Assembly: GCA_964542585.1 (NCBI GenBank)
Contig: CAZIUI010000010.1
Span: 23,910 to 87,909 of the forward strand
Reading direction: 5' to 3'
From: CAYYUA01 sp964542585
GTDB taxonomy: Bacteria > Bacteroidota > Bacteroidia > CAILMK01 > CAYYUA01
DNA length: 64,000 nt
Made by a program: the position numbers and the translations under genes. The notes under the pieces are model-generated. The model saw nothing but the letters and a program-made list of their open reading frames with translations, was not told the origin of the DNA and did not search any database. The first letter of the stretch is position 1. Every line of letters starts with the position of its first letter. Of the stretch, positions 54,544 to 63,329 are shown one piece after another.

Positions 54544-55194
54544 TTAATCCATTTTAACGCGATTCAGTAAAACCAATAGTTCGTTAAGGATCATGCCCGT
54601 AGCTCCCCATATACAGTGCCCATCAATTGAAAAGTAAGGACATTGCCAAACCGCCCGGTTTGATAACGTAATCGGCCCGTATTGAAAGGAATCATGCCTG
54701 TAAAATTCATCAATTTTCATCCTTAACAAATCACTAACCTCTCTTGGATCTGCTCTTAAGCTGGGTGGCTCTTCTACCATCGCCACTGCCGGATAAACCT
54801 GGAAATGGCTGACCGGGATGTAAAGCGTGCTCAGCCACCCAATTATCCAGACTTGACTTTTAGGTAAGCCCGTTTCTTCCTCGGTTTCTCTTAGGGCAGT
54901 AATGCCCAAATTCCCATCGCCTTGCTCGTATTGGCCACCGGGAAATCCAATCTGCTGACTATGTACCCCTTCATCGGCAGCTCTCTTGATCAATAACAGG
55001 TGCCATTCATTTTCCCTATCCGGATATAACAGAACTAAAACACCGGCTTGCTTTGGTAAAGCTGATGAACTTGGAGCTAAAGGACGTTCAGGAGGTGCCA
55101 GGGCTTGTTGCGCAATTGCACCCGGGGGGCCTTCTTCCATTGCTGCTTTTAAGGCATCATAAAGGCCCTTGATTTTGAAGTTGCACAAAAGCAT
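54544..55194 (-). CDS. NUDIX hydrolase, CoA pyrophosphatase-like
   Basis: A 216-residue NUDIX enzyme. The NUDIX box GGQYEQGDGNLGITALRETEEETGL is present, and the preceding LLIKRAADEGVHSQQIGFPGG is the NuCoA/CoAse signature before it, so hydrolysis of CoA or acyl-CoA is the best guess. It is followed by guaD with overlapping-style spacing. Confidence 0.88.
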   Translation of the reverse strand: MLLCNFKIKGLYDALKAAMEEGPPGAIAQQALAPPERPLAPSSSALPKQAGVLVLLYPDRENEWHLLLIKRAADEGVHSQQIGFPGGQYEQGDGNLGITALRETEEETGLPKSQVWIIGWLSTLYIPVSHFQVYPAVAMVEEPPSLRADPREVSDLLRMKIDEFYRHDSFQYGPITLSNRAVWQCPYFSIDGHCIWGATGMILNELLVLLNRVKMD

Positions 55195-55247
55195 AACTAG
55201 CAGTTGATCCGTAAAAATAACAAGGTAGGTATAACTGCGCAGGAATA

Positions 55248-56291
55248 CTAAATCCTAAAATGAAAAACCCTTTTACGAGCATACAACCAAACATGGTCAT
55301 CTCTCACGGCTAAACCCCTTATAGCCGGCGCCTGGGGGTCTTCTGGCAGGTTGTAGGCACTCTTAAGTTCAAATACTTTGTTCTGGGCATCTAAATGTAA
55401 AAATCCTACAAACAGGGCTTCTTCTTTTCGCATGACAAACCAATGACGCCCTTCACGGTCCGTGATCAGATCACTCAGGATTTGGTAATCAAAAGGCTTA
55501 AATCCTGGTAGCACGTTTGCTACCCGGTCAGCACCAGCTAAATAGGCTTCAAATTGAGCCTCCCTATTTTGGCTTCCATACCTGGACAGACCCGTGTAAT
55601 CAGGTTTTGAACGTTGTTTGCCAATGGTGAGGCATTTTTGATCTTGTGACCATTGGTGAATTACGGCCAAAGGACTTCCCCATAAATCGCCCTTTTGCAG
55701 TTCAAAACCTTGTAAGTTTTGCCTGGCGTAAAACTGCGTATCTGGGTGTTTTGCACCATCTTTCCATTCATATTGGATAAAACATACCTGCTTGGCGGAA
55801 TCAGGTAGTGATGCTGACAAGGCCGAATCAGGCAAAAGCCAAAGCCTTTGGGTGGAAGGGTTTGTATGCCCAATAAAGTGGCTGGATGAAAGCGAATCCG
55901 GTAAAAGGTAGGTTTCCGCAGTACGTGATTCGAGTATCTGGCCAAGCTTATACGAGGTGTAAGCAGCTTTACCACCAAAATAGCCACCAACGATCAACAA
56001 TATGCCATAAGGCAAAGCCAGGATGACCTTGTTAATAGATTTAGCAGTCGGCTTCCCCGAAAACCGCTTTAAGCGCCTGTAAACCCAAAATGTCCACCCC
56101 AGCAGTAATAAAGGAGCCGTGTAAAGGAAAACCTCAAAAACCTTGAGGGCTACACCAACGGCATTATCCCCGGTCATACCGTTAGTAGCAATAAGCAACA
56201 CAATTAAATAAGGAAGCACAAGAATGCCGGGTAAGCTTAGAAAATTAAGGAGGGTGAAGCGAAATGGACGATCCGTTAACTGTTTATTCAT
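55248..56291 (-). CDS. Uncharacterised integral membrane protein
   Basis: A 347-residue protein with three membrane spans in the first 125 residues (FTLLNFLSLPGILVLPYLIVLL, VFEVFLYTAPLLLLGWTFWVY and VILALPYGILLIVGGYF). The C-terminal 220 residues are soluble and carry no recognised motif. I know no family. It lies 82 bases downstream of the DUF2807 gene, on the same strand, after a hairpin. Confidence 0.7.
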   Translation of the reverse strand: MNKQLTDRPFRFTLLNFLSLPGILVLPYLIVLLIATNGMTGDNAVGVALKVFEVFLYTAPLLLLGWTFWVYRRLKRFSGKPTAKSINKVILALPYGILLIVGGYFGGKAAYTSYKLGQILESRTAETYLLPDSLSSSHFIGHTNPSTQRLWLLPDSALSASLPDSAKQVCFIQYEWKDGAKHPDTQFYARQNLQGFELQKGDLWGSPLAVIHQWSQDQKCLTIGKQRSKPDYTGLSRYGSQNREAQFEAYLAGADRVANVLPGFKPFDYQILSDLITDREGRHWFVMRKEEALFVGFLHLDAQNKVFELKSAYNLPEDPQAPAIRGLAVRDDHVWLYARKRVFHFRI

Positions 56292-56306
56292 TCAGGTAAT
56301 TTAACA

Positions 56307-56335
56307 CTTTCTGGCACAATATTAGCGCCAGAAAG
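56307..56335. repeat. Nine-base-pair inverted repeat between the DUF2807 and membrane-protein genes
   Basis: CTTTCTGGC (56307-56315) pairs with GCCAGAAAG (56327-56335), 11-base loop. It is in the short gap between two minus-strand genes. Without a T run on the transcript strand, it may be an RNA processing or regulatory hairpin. Confidence 0.4.
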
Positions 56336-56373
56336 GACTTTTTGAATAAGTTGGAGGTCTTGGGCGCTTAGGT

Positions 56374-57282
56374 TTAACGGGAATTGATCTCCAAATTTCC
56401 AAAGCGCTCTACTTCCTTTTTCTGAACAACTGGTGAACCCGTTACCTCCAGATCACAATGACTCCCACAATCCACCCAAAGGCTGTCTGAAACCTTTAAT
56501 ACCCCATCGCTATGACTACCTAACGATATTCGGCCATTGCCGGAATTTAGATCAGCGGCTTGGATGGTGCTATGACTGGTTATTTCTCCTTTCACATTTT
56601 TTATTTTTCCCTCAAAAGTTCCTTCGCTATGACTGCTCACATTCACTTTGAGCCACCCTTCGCCCTCAAATGATCTAAGATGGGTTTCGCTATGGCTAGA
56701 TGTTGTGACCTCCGCCCCATTCATTATACCCTTCAAATCCACGGTAGAATGACTTTCCACATAGGCTTTTAGGTGTTTTACATTAACAGAGCCTTTTAAC
56801 GTGCTATGTTGTTGAACACGCACTTTCAGATGCTGTGCATTCATACTATCCTGCAAGCTTACTGTAGCAAAATCCAGCGCACGAATACGGGATAAACCAG
56901 GCGTAAAGACATGAACCTTGAGGTTACGAATAAAATCATCGCTTTCAGTCATCTTATCAGATGGGCGGATGTTCAGGGTGTTGCCTTCCCTATCGGTTGT
57001 AATGCCCCCCGTATGATCATAACCCCCTAGAACCATGACCTTGGGCTGATTAGCAGGAATGATATTCACCCTTAGGCCATCTTTTATTACCACTTTTTGG
57101 AAGGAATCCAGGGGCTGTACTCGAACAGTGTCCCTAAAATCCTTGGGAGAACCGGTATACTTAACCACAATGCCATTGTCATTACGGTAGGAATGTCCGG
57201 ACTTAACCAAAGCCCGGCCAAGGTCTTGACAACCGTTGACCACAATTACCGCTATTAAAAGTAAACCCATCTTAATTGGCAT
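56374..57282 (-). CDS. DUF2807 (head GIN) lipoprotein
   Basis: A 302-residue surface lipoprotein (VVNGC, Cys18) with a single right-handed beta-helix-like domain: DGLRVNIIPANQPKVMVLGG, then repeated SHS strands (QQHSTLKGSV, ESHSTVDLKG, SSHSETHLRS, SSHSEGTFEG, TSHSTIQAAD, GSHSDGVLKV). This is the putative auto-transporter adhesin head GIN domain common in Bacteroidota. Its role is unknown. It lies 27 bases after the serpin gene and probably shares its transcript. Confidence 0.88.
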   Translation of the reverse strand: MPIKMGLLLIAVIVVNGCQDLGRALVKSGHSYRNDNGIVVKYTGSPKDFRDTVRVQPLDSFQKVVIKDGLRVNIIPANQPKVMVLGGYDHTGGITTDREGNTLNIRPSDKMTESDDFIRNLKVHVFTPGLSRIRALDFATVSLQDSMNAQHLKVRVQQHSTLKGSVNVKHLKAYVESHSTVDLKGIMNGAEVTTSSHSETHLRSFEGEGWLKVNVSSHSEGTFEGKIKNVKGEITSHSTIQAADLNSGNGRISLGSHSDGVLKVSDSLWVDCGSHCDLEVTGSPVVQKKEVERFGNLEINSR

Positions 57283-57309
57283 GCATCAAGGACCTTTAAC
57301 GTCTCAGAT

Positions 57310-58533
57310 TTAGGGTTCCATTACTTTGCCCATAAAAAGCAAGGAATTAGTAGGTACATGCCGCAGCATAACCATGAAGGGTTCATCGAAAGTGAGGCGG
57401 GGAGGTGCAGAAGTAGCTGAGGCCCCCACAGAAGTTACAGCCGCTCCTTCAGCCCCTTTCTCGTCTATTTTCAAAACGCTTTTATGAACGACACGCGTAA
57501 CCTTTAACCTGCCCCCAATCAGGGATTCTCCCATGTTTTGAATATTGGCTTTTTTAAGGTCAAGACCCAGGGGCTGCTTCAGATCATCTATCAGTTTTTC
57601 TTTGTAAGACAGCTTCATCTTAGGTAAATTAACAATGGCTCTGCCAGTATCAAGCTTTTGATAAAAATTAGTGACGTCTGATGGCTTAATACGAGCAATC
57701 AGGTTTTTAAGTGATTGTTTGTTATTGGGGGCTACCACTGTTAAACTATAATTCCCGCCTTTGAACGGTTTATCCAGAACCTTATAACGCTCCCCTTTGA
57801 AGAAGTAATGCTTGCCATCGCGCATCATGAAAGGTACCTGAATCGTTTGACCGCTTTTTTTATGAAAGGTACTTTTAGAAGTTCTGGCTTTGGCAAAAGG
57901 TTGCTTCCAGTCAGCCTTGTAGTAAAGAGCATTGATGAGAAAACCGACATCATCTGGCCGTATTTCCTCTACAATCTTGTCAATTTTATCCTGGGTTTCT
58001 TGTTTGACCCAGTTGTTGATCTGCTTTTTGGCTTGGTTGGCTTGATCAAAATCCAGGTCCATCAACTTAGCATTGTAGTAATTCTGAAGCCGATCGGTAA
58101 AAGGCTTATTGGCTTTCAGGCGCTCAGGGTCTTTAAAGAAGCCGTTGGTACTACTGATAGTTGGATGGCCGGGCTGCTTGATAACCGATTGATGCCATTG
58201 TTGATGCCTTTGGTTTAAATCGGAGAGTTTCCAATCGTCCATGTAAAGGCCTTTTAACATTTGATCCCGGCTTTCGCCAGCCGTGGCATTAGCCGTCATA
58301 TGCATGGCTGTCTGTACACTGTAAGGCGATATAAGCACATTTTTGTTATCCCCTTCCACTTGGTTAAGGGCTTTGAACAGTGAGAGCCCAAATTGCAGGT
58401 TACTTTGGCTCAATTGGGCAAACTTGCCACTGGTTGGGCCATTGCCGTCTTTGGGTGGGGTGTTTGTAGAGGGGTCATTTTGGCAACCTATAACCACGGC
58501 ACCCGTGAGGAATAAAGCAATTACTGATTTCAT
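57310..58533 (-). CDS. Serpin family lipoprotein
   Basis: Protease inhibitor of the serpin fold. It is a 407-residue lipoprotein (VVIGC, Cys17) with NVLISPYSVQTAMHMTANATAGES, FLINALYYKADWKQPF, VPFMMRDGKHYFF and the C-terminal RLTFDEPFMVMLRH. The reactive loop runs from KGAEGAAVTSVGASATSAPP; aligned with alpha-1-antitrypsin it has the same length, giving P1-P1' as Thr374-Ser375. The small-residue hinge suits an inhibitory serpin. It lies 243 bases downstream of a large subtilase on the same strand, with a TACTTTTG element at 58630-58623 upstream, and is followed by the DUF2807 lipoprotein. Confidence 0.93.
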   Translation of the reverse strand: MKSVIALFLTGAVVIGCQNDPSTNTPPKDGNGPTSGKFAQLSQSNLQFGLSLFKALNQVEGDNKNVLISPYSVQTAMHMTANATAGESRDQMLKGLYMDDWKLSDLNQRHQQWHQSVIKQPGHPTISSTNGFFKDPERLKANKPFTDRLQNYYNAKLMDLDFDQANQAKKQINNWVKQETQDKIDKIVEEIRPDDVGFLINALYYKADWKQPFAKARTSKSTFHKKSGQTIQVPFMMRDGKHYFFKGERYKVLDKPFKGGNYSLTVVAPNNKQSLKNLIARIKPSDVTNFYQKLDTGRAIVNLPKMKLSYKEKLIDDLKQPLGLDLKKANIQNMGESLIGGRLKVTRVVHKSVLKIDEKGAEGAAVTSVGASATSAPPRLTFDEPFMVMLRHVPTNSLLFMGKVMEP

Positions 58534-58776
58534 AAGGATCTTTTTTTATTGACCAATTACCTTAACTGCTAGTTTATTTCGTCACACCCAAACCAAGATA
58601 AGCTTGATTTAAGTTCAGCACTCAAAAGTACCCTTAAGAAAAACCTTAGCTAAATTATTGTATATCTTTAGTTGCATTTTAACCATTAAGGGTTGCATAA
58701 AAAGATCCTATAAATAAGCCCAGGAATCTTCTTTTTCCTAAGCGCATGATAAGCAAAGGCAACATCAAAAAGCGCT

Positions 58777-61700
58777 TTATTTGACTAAGATCAGCCGCCT
58801 GATCCCTGTTTTTTCATTTGAAATCATTTTCAGGATATAAGTTCCCGGTGAAATAGCCTTGCTAGCCGTAAATTGAACCTGGTGACTGCCGGGCTCTTTT
58901 AATCCCTGCTTTAGGATTTTTAATTGTTGCCCTTGCTGGTTAAAAAGCACAAGTTTTACTTCTTGCGAATAAGTCAGGTTGTATTCAATGGATAGGTTCT
59001 GGTCTAGTTCAGCAGGGTTCGGGTATACCCTAAAGCTTGAAGGCTTCGAATCACCAACAGGCAAGCCCACTGTTTGAACCTCAACGGATTGGACTACGGT
59101 ATCCTTACATCCTTCACCGGTAGTGGTGATCAACTTTACGGTAAAAGAGGCATTGGAGTCAAAAGAAATGGTAGGTTCTGTTTCATTACGGGTTTCACCA
59201 TTCTCCAGTTCCCACTGATATTGATCAGCTGATTGATCATTCGGACGAAGGGTAATGCTTCCAGCCTGGTCACTGACTTTCTGGAAATCAGCCGGCACCG
59301 ACTCATGAATTTCAATTTGCTGGGAGCGTTTATCTTTACATTGGAGAGCATTCAACTTATTAATGGCCGTTAAGGTCATGGCAACGTTACCGCTGCTATC
59401 AAAAACCGGAGATGGTGTTGCTAAACGACTTTGACGGCCCCGGCCCAACTCCCAATCGTATGCTAGCGATGCATTGCCACCTATAGAGGAATTGTTGGTA
59501 AGTTGCAAAGGCGAACCAACACAGGATTTGTTTACCTTAAAATCAGCAGTTGGATATTTAGCAACAGGAACAAGATTATTAACGGTATCTTCACACCCTT
59601 GCATGGATTTTACAGTTAACTTAACGGTATCCATCTGCTGATTGGCATAGCTATGATAAGCGGTAGCTTTAGAGTCTGATTGGTTATTGGCAAACTGCCA
59701 TTGGTAGCTTTGAAGAGTCGCACCGTTAGCTGAACTGGTTGACTGAAATTGTACACTGTCTAACCCACAGTTATTAATAACCTTAAAGTCAGCCTTAGGC
59801 GTGGGGTCAACTTTTATTGTGCTATCAAAAGCCTTATTACATTGATTTTGCGTCTCGATGGATAAGGAAATATTAAAGATACCAGATTGGGCGAAAGCCT
59901 GCTTGACCTTAGGACCTTTTGCGGTTTTGCCATTGCCAAAGCTCCAATTGTAAGCGGTTACTTTACCTCCTTTTGGATCCACCTGTTCCTGGAATTGCAC
60001 TTGCTGACCTTCACAGGCATTGGTGTGTTTATAACTCACCGAGGGACCTGGTAAAGGAGTTACGCTTCGCTGGATGGTATCGTTATTAGCCACCTGATCC
60101 TTAGCGTAATTAAGGCCAATCTGTAGGTTATAAGGACCATTTCCAACAGCCAGGTCTAGCTGGTTTTGAAAAGTATGATGAACAGTATCTCCGGGTTTTA
60201 GGGGCTGTTGAAGATTGAGAGATTCAGCAGGAGCCATATTGTTATTGACTTCATAGGATACCTCAACGCTACTGTTAGTAGAAATGGTGCTGAAGCCAGT
60301 GTTCTTAACACTAATTTTTAAGGTCTCCTTACTTGTTAGCCCGCAGTAATTAGCTGGCTGGATGATTTCTTTCACCGCCATATCACGCTTGCTGATTACA
60401 ACATTGTCAAAACTGCGGCCATCATTAAGGCGGCCCCCTAAGGTATAATTATCCTGCTGACCAAAGCGGACCTGAAATTGCTTGGAAAACGTTTGTCCAT
60501 TTTGTCTTAGAATACGGCTAATATTAAAAGGACCCGCTTTTTCATACTGCTGTGAGGAATTGTCTTCAAGGTCGTAAAGGCCAATCCATTCTTTGGTGGG
60601 GGCTCCCCGAATCCATAAACTGTCGTTGGCATGGTCCTCTTCCCCATATTCCCTGTGATCAAAACTCAGGAATATGGCCTCTTGGTTGGTGTAGTTGGTC
60701 ATGTTCAGGTTGAGCAGCAGGTTGTTTTTCGCCATGTTTTGATCCGCGGTTACATCAAGGGTAGCTGCCTTATTCCCCTGACTTGCTTCAACGGCCGAAC
60801 CACTAAAACGAAGCCTACCTTTATCGATAGAACTATAAAATAGCCACAAATCACTTTTAGAGCCAGTGAAAGCGCCACTTTTGGTATAAGCATTACTGAA
60901 ACTTTCAAACCCTTGATTGTAAGGTAGGCTAACTGGTGCTGGAGGAGTAGTAAATTCAACAGGCCCAACGTAACGAGTTCTTGTATTATTGGAGCGGATC
61001 TCAGCAACATAGGCTTGATAAGTGGTATTTGGGCTAAGTCCACTTAGTTGCGCATTGGTTTGGCTAACGGCCATTGAATCACCCGAACCGAGGTTGAATC
61101 CTTTTTGTCCCCATTGCACTTTCCACTTAGTAGCCGATGAGGAGCAAGCACTGCTGAACGAGGTCCATTTAAGCCAAGAATTTTGACTGTTCAGACTATC
61201 CACTGTAAGGCCGGCTGGTGCTTGGCACCCTTTTCCGGCTGCGCTAATGATCAGGGAAAAGGCCTGCGGGTTTTGATTCTTAAGCGTTCCATCATGGGTG
61301 ACTTCTACGACATAGGTACTGGTCTTGGGTTGCTGCACTACTACTTGCTCTACATTATCCCGGCTATTGTCCCCTCTTTGAGCTCCGGCGTTTAGCTGAG
61401 TGGTATCCAAAACATAAGGCTTGTATACCTTACTACCGTTTTTCTTCCGGATACGCAGGTTCAGGTCATTAACAAGCATTTTGGTAGTCGGGTCTACTTG
61501 TTTTGAAGGGCTTTGAGCTGCAGGATCATTCCAAGAAAGGGTAGCCGACAATTCTTTCTGCGGACTAGCATTGACTGTAAAAGTGAAAGTGTCCTGGTTT
61601 TGAAGTTGCTTTTCCAGCATAAAATCACCTCCACTGCTATCGTTAATATGCTGGGCCGCTTTTTTCGTGTTCATTAAACCCCAGCCGTATTTGTAATCGG

Positions 61701-62964
61701 GCCCCTGTGCCACACCAGCTTCTTCAGCAGTATGAATCACTAAGCTTTTAAGGGTGGCTGCTCGCATTTGCTTATTGTTGAGATTGAAATAGTGCTCCTG
61801 GAGCAACAACATGGATCCGGCTGCATTAGGGGCCGACATTGAGGTACCATTTTTTCGGCTGTAATCGCTAGGATTATCCGTCCCACAGGATTTCAGGAAT
61901 CGGCCATTGGCTACAATATCCGGTTTGATACGTCCGTCATCCGTAGGCCCCCACGAGCTAAAACTGGTCATGGAAACAGCCCCGGGGCCATTGTAAGACC
62001 CTGTCAGATCATTGACAGCGCCAACGGTCATGATATTTTTAGCCGTTGATTTTCCTGATACACAGTCAAAAGAACCGTCTTTGTAGCGGGTTTTGGAGCT
62101 TTTTACCCAATTATTCTGACTATTACGGACAAAATGCTGAGTACTACCACTCGGCCCGTCATCATTTCGCTCATTCCCGGCTGACTTAACGATAAGGTAG
62201 TAAGGAGCTTGATTGGCTATTTGGTCCCAATTACGGGCATCAGAAGTGTAAAACCCAAACCGCCAATCCTCTTTTGGGCTAACGGATGGTGTGCCATACC
62301 AGTACCAGGATGAATCCTTATCCTTATAACGCCATCCAGAAATTGCCCCATAGGAGTGATTGGAAACCAATAGCCCTCCACCTGCTGCCGTACTCATCTC
62401 ACTATTATCAGATGACCAGTCATAGGCATTCAGATCAGCTTTATAAGCCATGCCTCGCGCTTGATTATTACTATCACTACCAACCAAGGTTCCGGCAACG
62501 TGAGTAGCATGATCACTGATAGTGCTGGCATTGTCCTTTTGGGTAACTCTTCCAGTTAAGTCCTGATGTTTTTGATATACTTTGCCACCATCCCATTCGC
62601 CTATGGTGTAGCCTTTTCCAGCTAAATTCAGCCCAAGGGAACCTTGGTACCACAAATCATCGGTTCGGGTGGTTTTAGCAGCATCTAAATTCTGTGAAAT
62701 CGTGAATTCCAATAGGCCATAAGCATTCACACCCGAAACGGTTATGACATTACCATCGGCAGTCACCCGGCGCATGGGAATGTTGCGCTTTTGGGCAATA
62801 GCCCTCGCCCTTTTCATCTCTTCTTGATTTTGCTCCCGGAATTCGGAAGCCATTTTTTTCAGGGCTTCGGTATTGGTTTTTTGCAGGTATGAACGGTCAG
62901 TTTGTGCCGATGTTACAAAACCAGCTGTAAGAACGCTAATAAAAAGCAGCAAAATTCTCGTCAT
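58777..62964 (-). CDS. Secreted S8 (subtilisin-like) peptidase with Fn3, PKD and T9SS sorting domains
   Basis: A 1395-residue secreted protease. Order: signal (about 1-20), prodomain to about 100, S8 catalytic domain with Asp125 (GEWDGG), His155 (HATHVAGT) and Ser375 (NGTSMSAP), a jelly-roll after it, a fibronectin III segment at about 580-680, a CUB/MAM-like adhesive domain, three to four PKD-type repeats at about 1000-1290 (for example YNWSFGNGKTAKGPKVKQAF), and a T9SS type A sorting domain (FRVYPNPAELDQNLSIEY) to the end. It should be exported by T9SS, whose PorT is encoded in the window. Its promoter is complete (62984-63015). A serpin gene lies downstream. Confidence 0.95.
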   Translation of the reverse strand: MTRILLLFISVLTAGFVTSAQTDRSYLQKTNTEALKKMASEFREQNQEEMKRARAIAQKRNIPMRRVTADGNVITVSGVNAYGLLEFTISQNLDAAKTTRTDDLWYQGSLGLNLAGKGYTIGEWDGGKVYQKHQDLTGRVTQKDNASTISDHATHVAGTLVGSDSNNQARGMAYKADLNAYDWSSDNSEMSTAAGGGLLVSNHSYGAISGWRYKDKDSSWYWYGTPSVSPKEDWRFGFYTSDARNWDQIANQAPYYLIVKSAGNERNDDGPSGSTQHFVRNSQNNWVKSSKTRYKDGSFDCVSGKSTAKNIMTVGAVNDLTGSYNGPGAVSMTSFSSWGPTDDGRIKPDIVANGRFLKSCGTDNPSDYSRKNGTSMSAPNAAGSMLLLQEHYFNLNNKQMRAATLKSLVIHTAEEAGVAQGPDYKYGWGLMNTKKAAQHINDSSGGDFMLEKQLQNQDTFTFTVNASPQKELSATLSWNDPAAQSPSKQVDPTTKMLVNDLNLRIRKKNGSKVYKPYVLDTTQLNAGAQRGDNSRDNVEQVVVQQPKTSTYVVEVTHDGTLKNQNPQAFSLIISAAGKGCQAPAGLTVDSLNSQNSWLKWTSFSSACSSSATKWKVQWGQKGFNLGSGDSMAVSQTNAQLSGLSPNTTYQAYVAEIRSNNTRTRYVGPVEFTTPPAPVSLPYNQGFESFSNAYTKSGAFTGSKSDLWLFYSSIDKGRLRFSGSAVEASQGNKAATLDVTADQNMAKNNLLLNLNMTNYTNQEAIFLSFDHREYGEEDHANDSLWIRGAPTKEWIGLYDLEDNSSQQYEKAGPFNISRILRQNGQTFSKQFQVRFGQQDNYTLGGRLNDGRSFDNVVISKRDMAVKEIIQPANYCGLTSKETLKISVKNTGFSTISTNSSVEVSYEVNNNMAPAESLNLQQPLKPGDTVHHTFQNQLDLAVGNGPYNLQIGLNYAKDQVANNDTIQRSVTPLPGPSVSYKHTNACEGQQVQFQEQVDPKGGKVTAYNWSFGNGKTAKGPKVKQAFAQSGIFNISLSIETQNQCNKAFDSTIKVDPTPKADFKVINNCGLDSVQFQSTSSANGATLQSYQWQFANNQSDSKATAYHSYANQQMDTVKLTVKSMQGCEDTVNNLVPVAKYPTADFKVNKSCVGSPLQLTNNSSIGGNASLAYDWELGRGRQSRLATPSPVFDSSGNVAMTLTAINKLNALQCKDKRSQQIEIHESVPADFQKVSDQAGSITLRPNDQSADQYQWELENGETRNETEPTISFDSNASFTVKLITTTGEGCKDTVVQSVEVQTVGLPVGDSKPSSFRVYPNPAELDQNLSIEYNLTYSQEVKLVLFNQQGQQLKILKQGLKEPGSHQVQFTASKAISPGTYILKMISNEKTGIRRLILVK

Positions 62965-63329
62965 AGAATCTAAAATTTTAAATCAAATCTATGGTTTATT
63001 GGATTTATAAACCAATGATTTACTACCAGTAGCACGGTCAGGTATTTTAACAGGATTTAAAAGCTATAAAGTGATGTATAACTTTAAATGTTGAGCCTTG
63101 AATAAATACCTGTAAAATTTCGATACAAAAGCTAACATTTATTGTTCAAGCAAATAAGGAACTTAAAAACTTTTACCAAGCTCCGATTCCTCGATGAATA
63201 ACCATTCAAAAAGGCAGGATTCTAGTTAGGGCTATTCATTTTTTAACGCTTTTACCCAACCTTTTAAATCTTAATTACGTAATGGTAATTGAATAATTGT
63301 TTCCTTACCCAATTCGTTATGACTCCTTT
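62965..63329. other. Divergent intergenic region between two secreted-protein genes
   Basis: This 365-base gene-free stretch is AT-rich. It holds the minus-strand subtilase promoter at 62984-63015 with an inverted repeat in its spacer. No clear plus-strand promoter for the gene at 63330 was recognised and no ORF was found. Confidence 0.5.
62984..63015 (-). promoter_or_regulatory. Promoter of the S8 peptidase, with a possible operator in the spacer
   Basis: On the minus strand TTG (63015-63013), 21 bases, TAGATTTG (62991-62984). TSS would be about 15 bases before the ATG. An 8-bp inverted repeat, TGGTTTAT (62992-62999) and ATAAACCA (63007-63014), fills the spacer. Confidence 0.75.
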
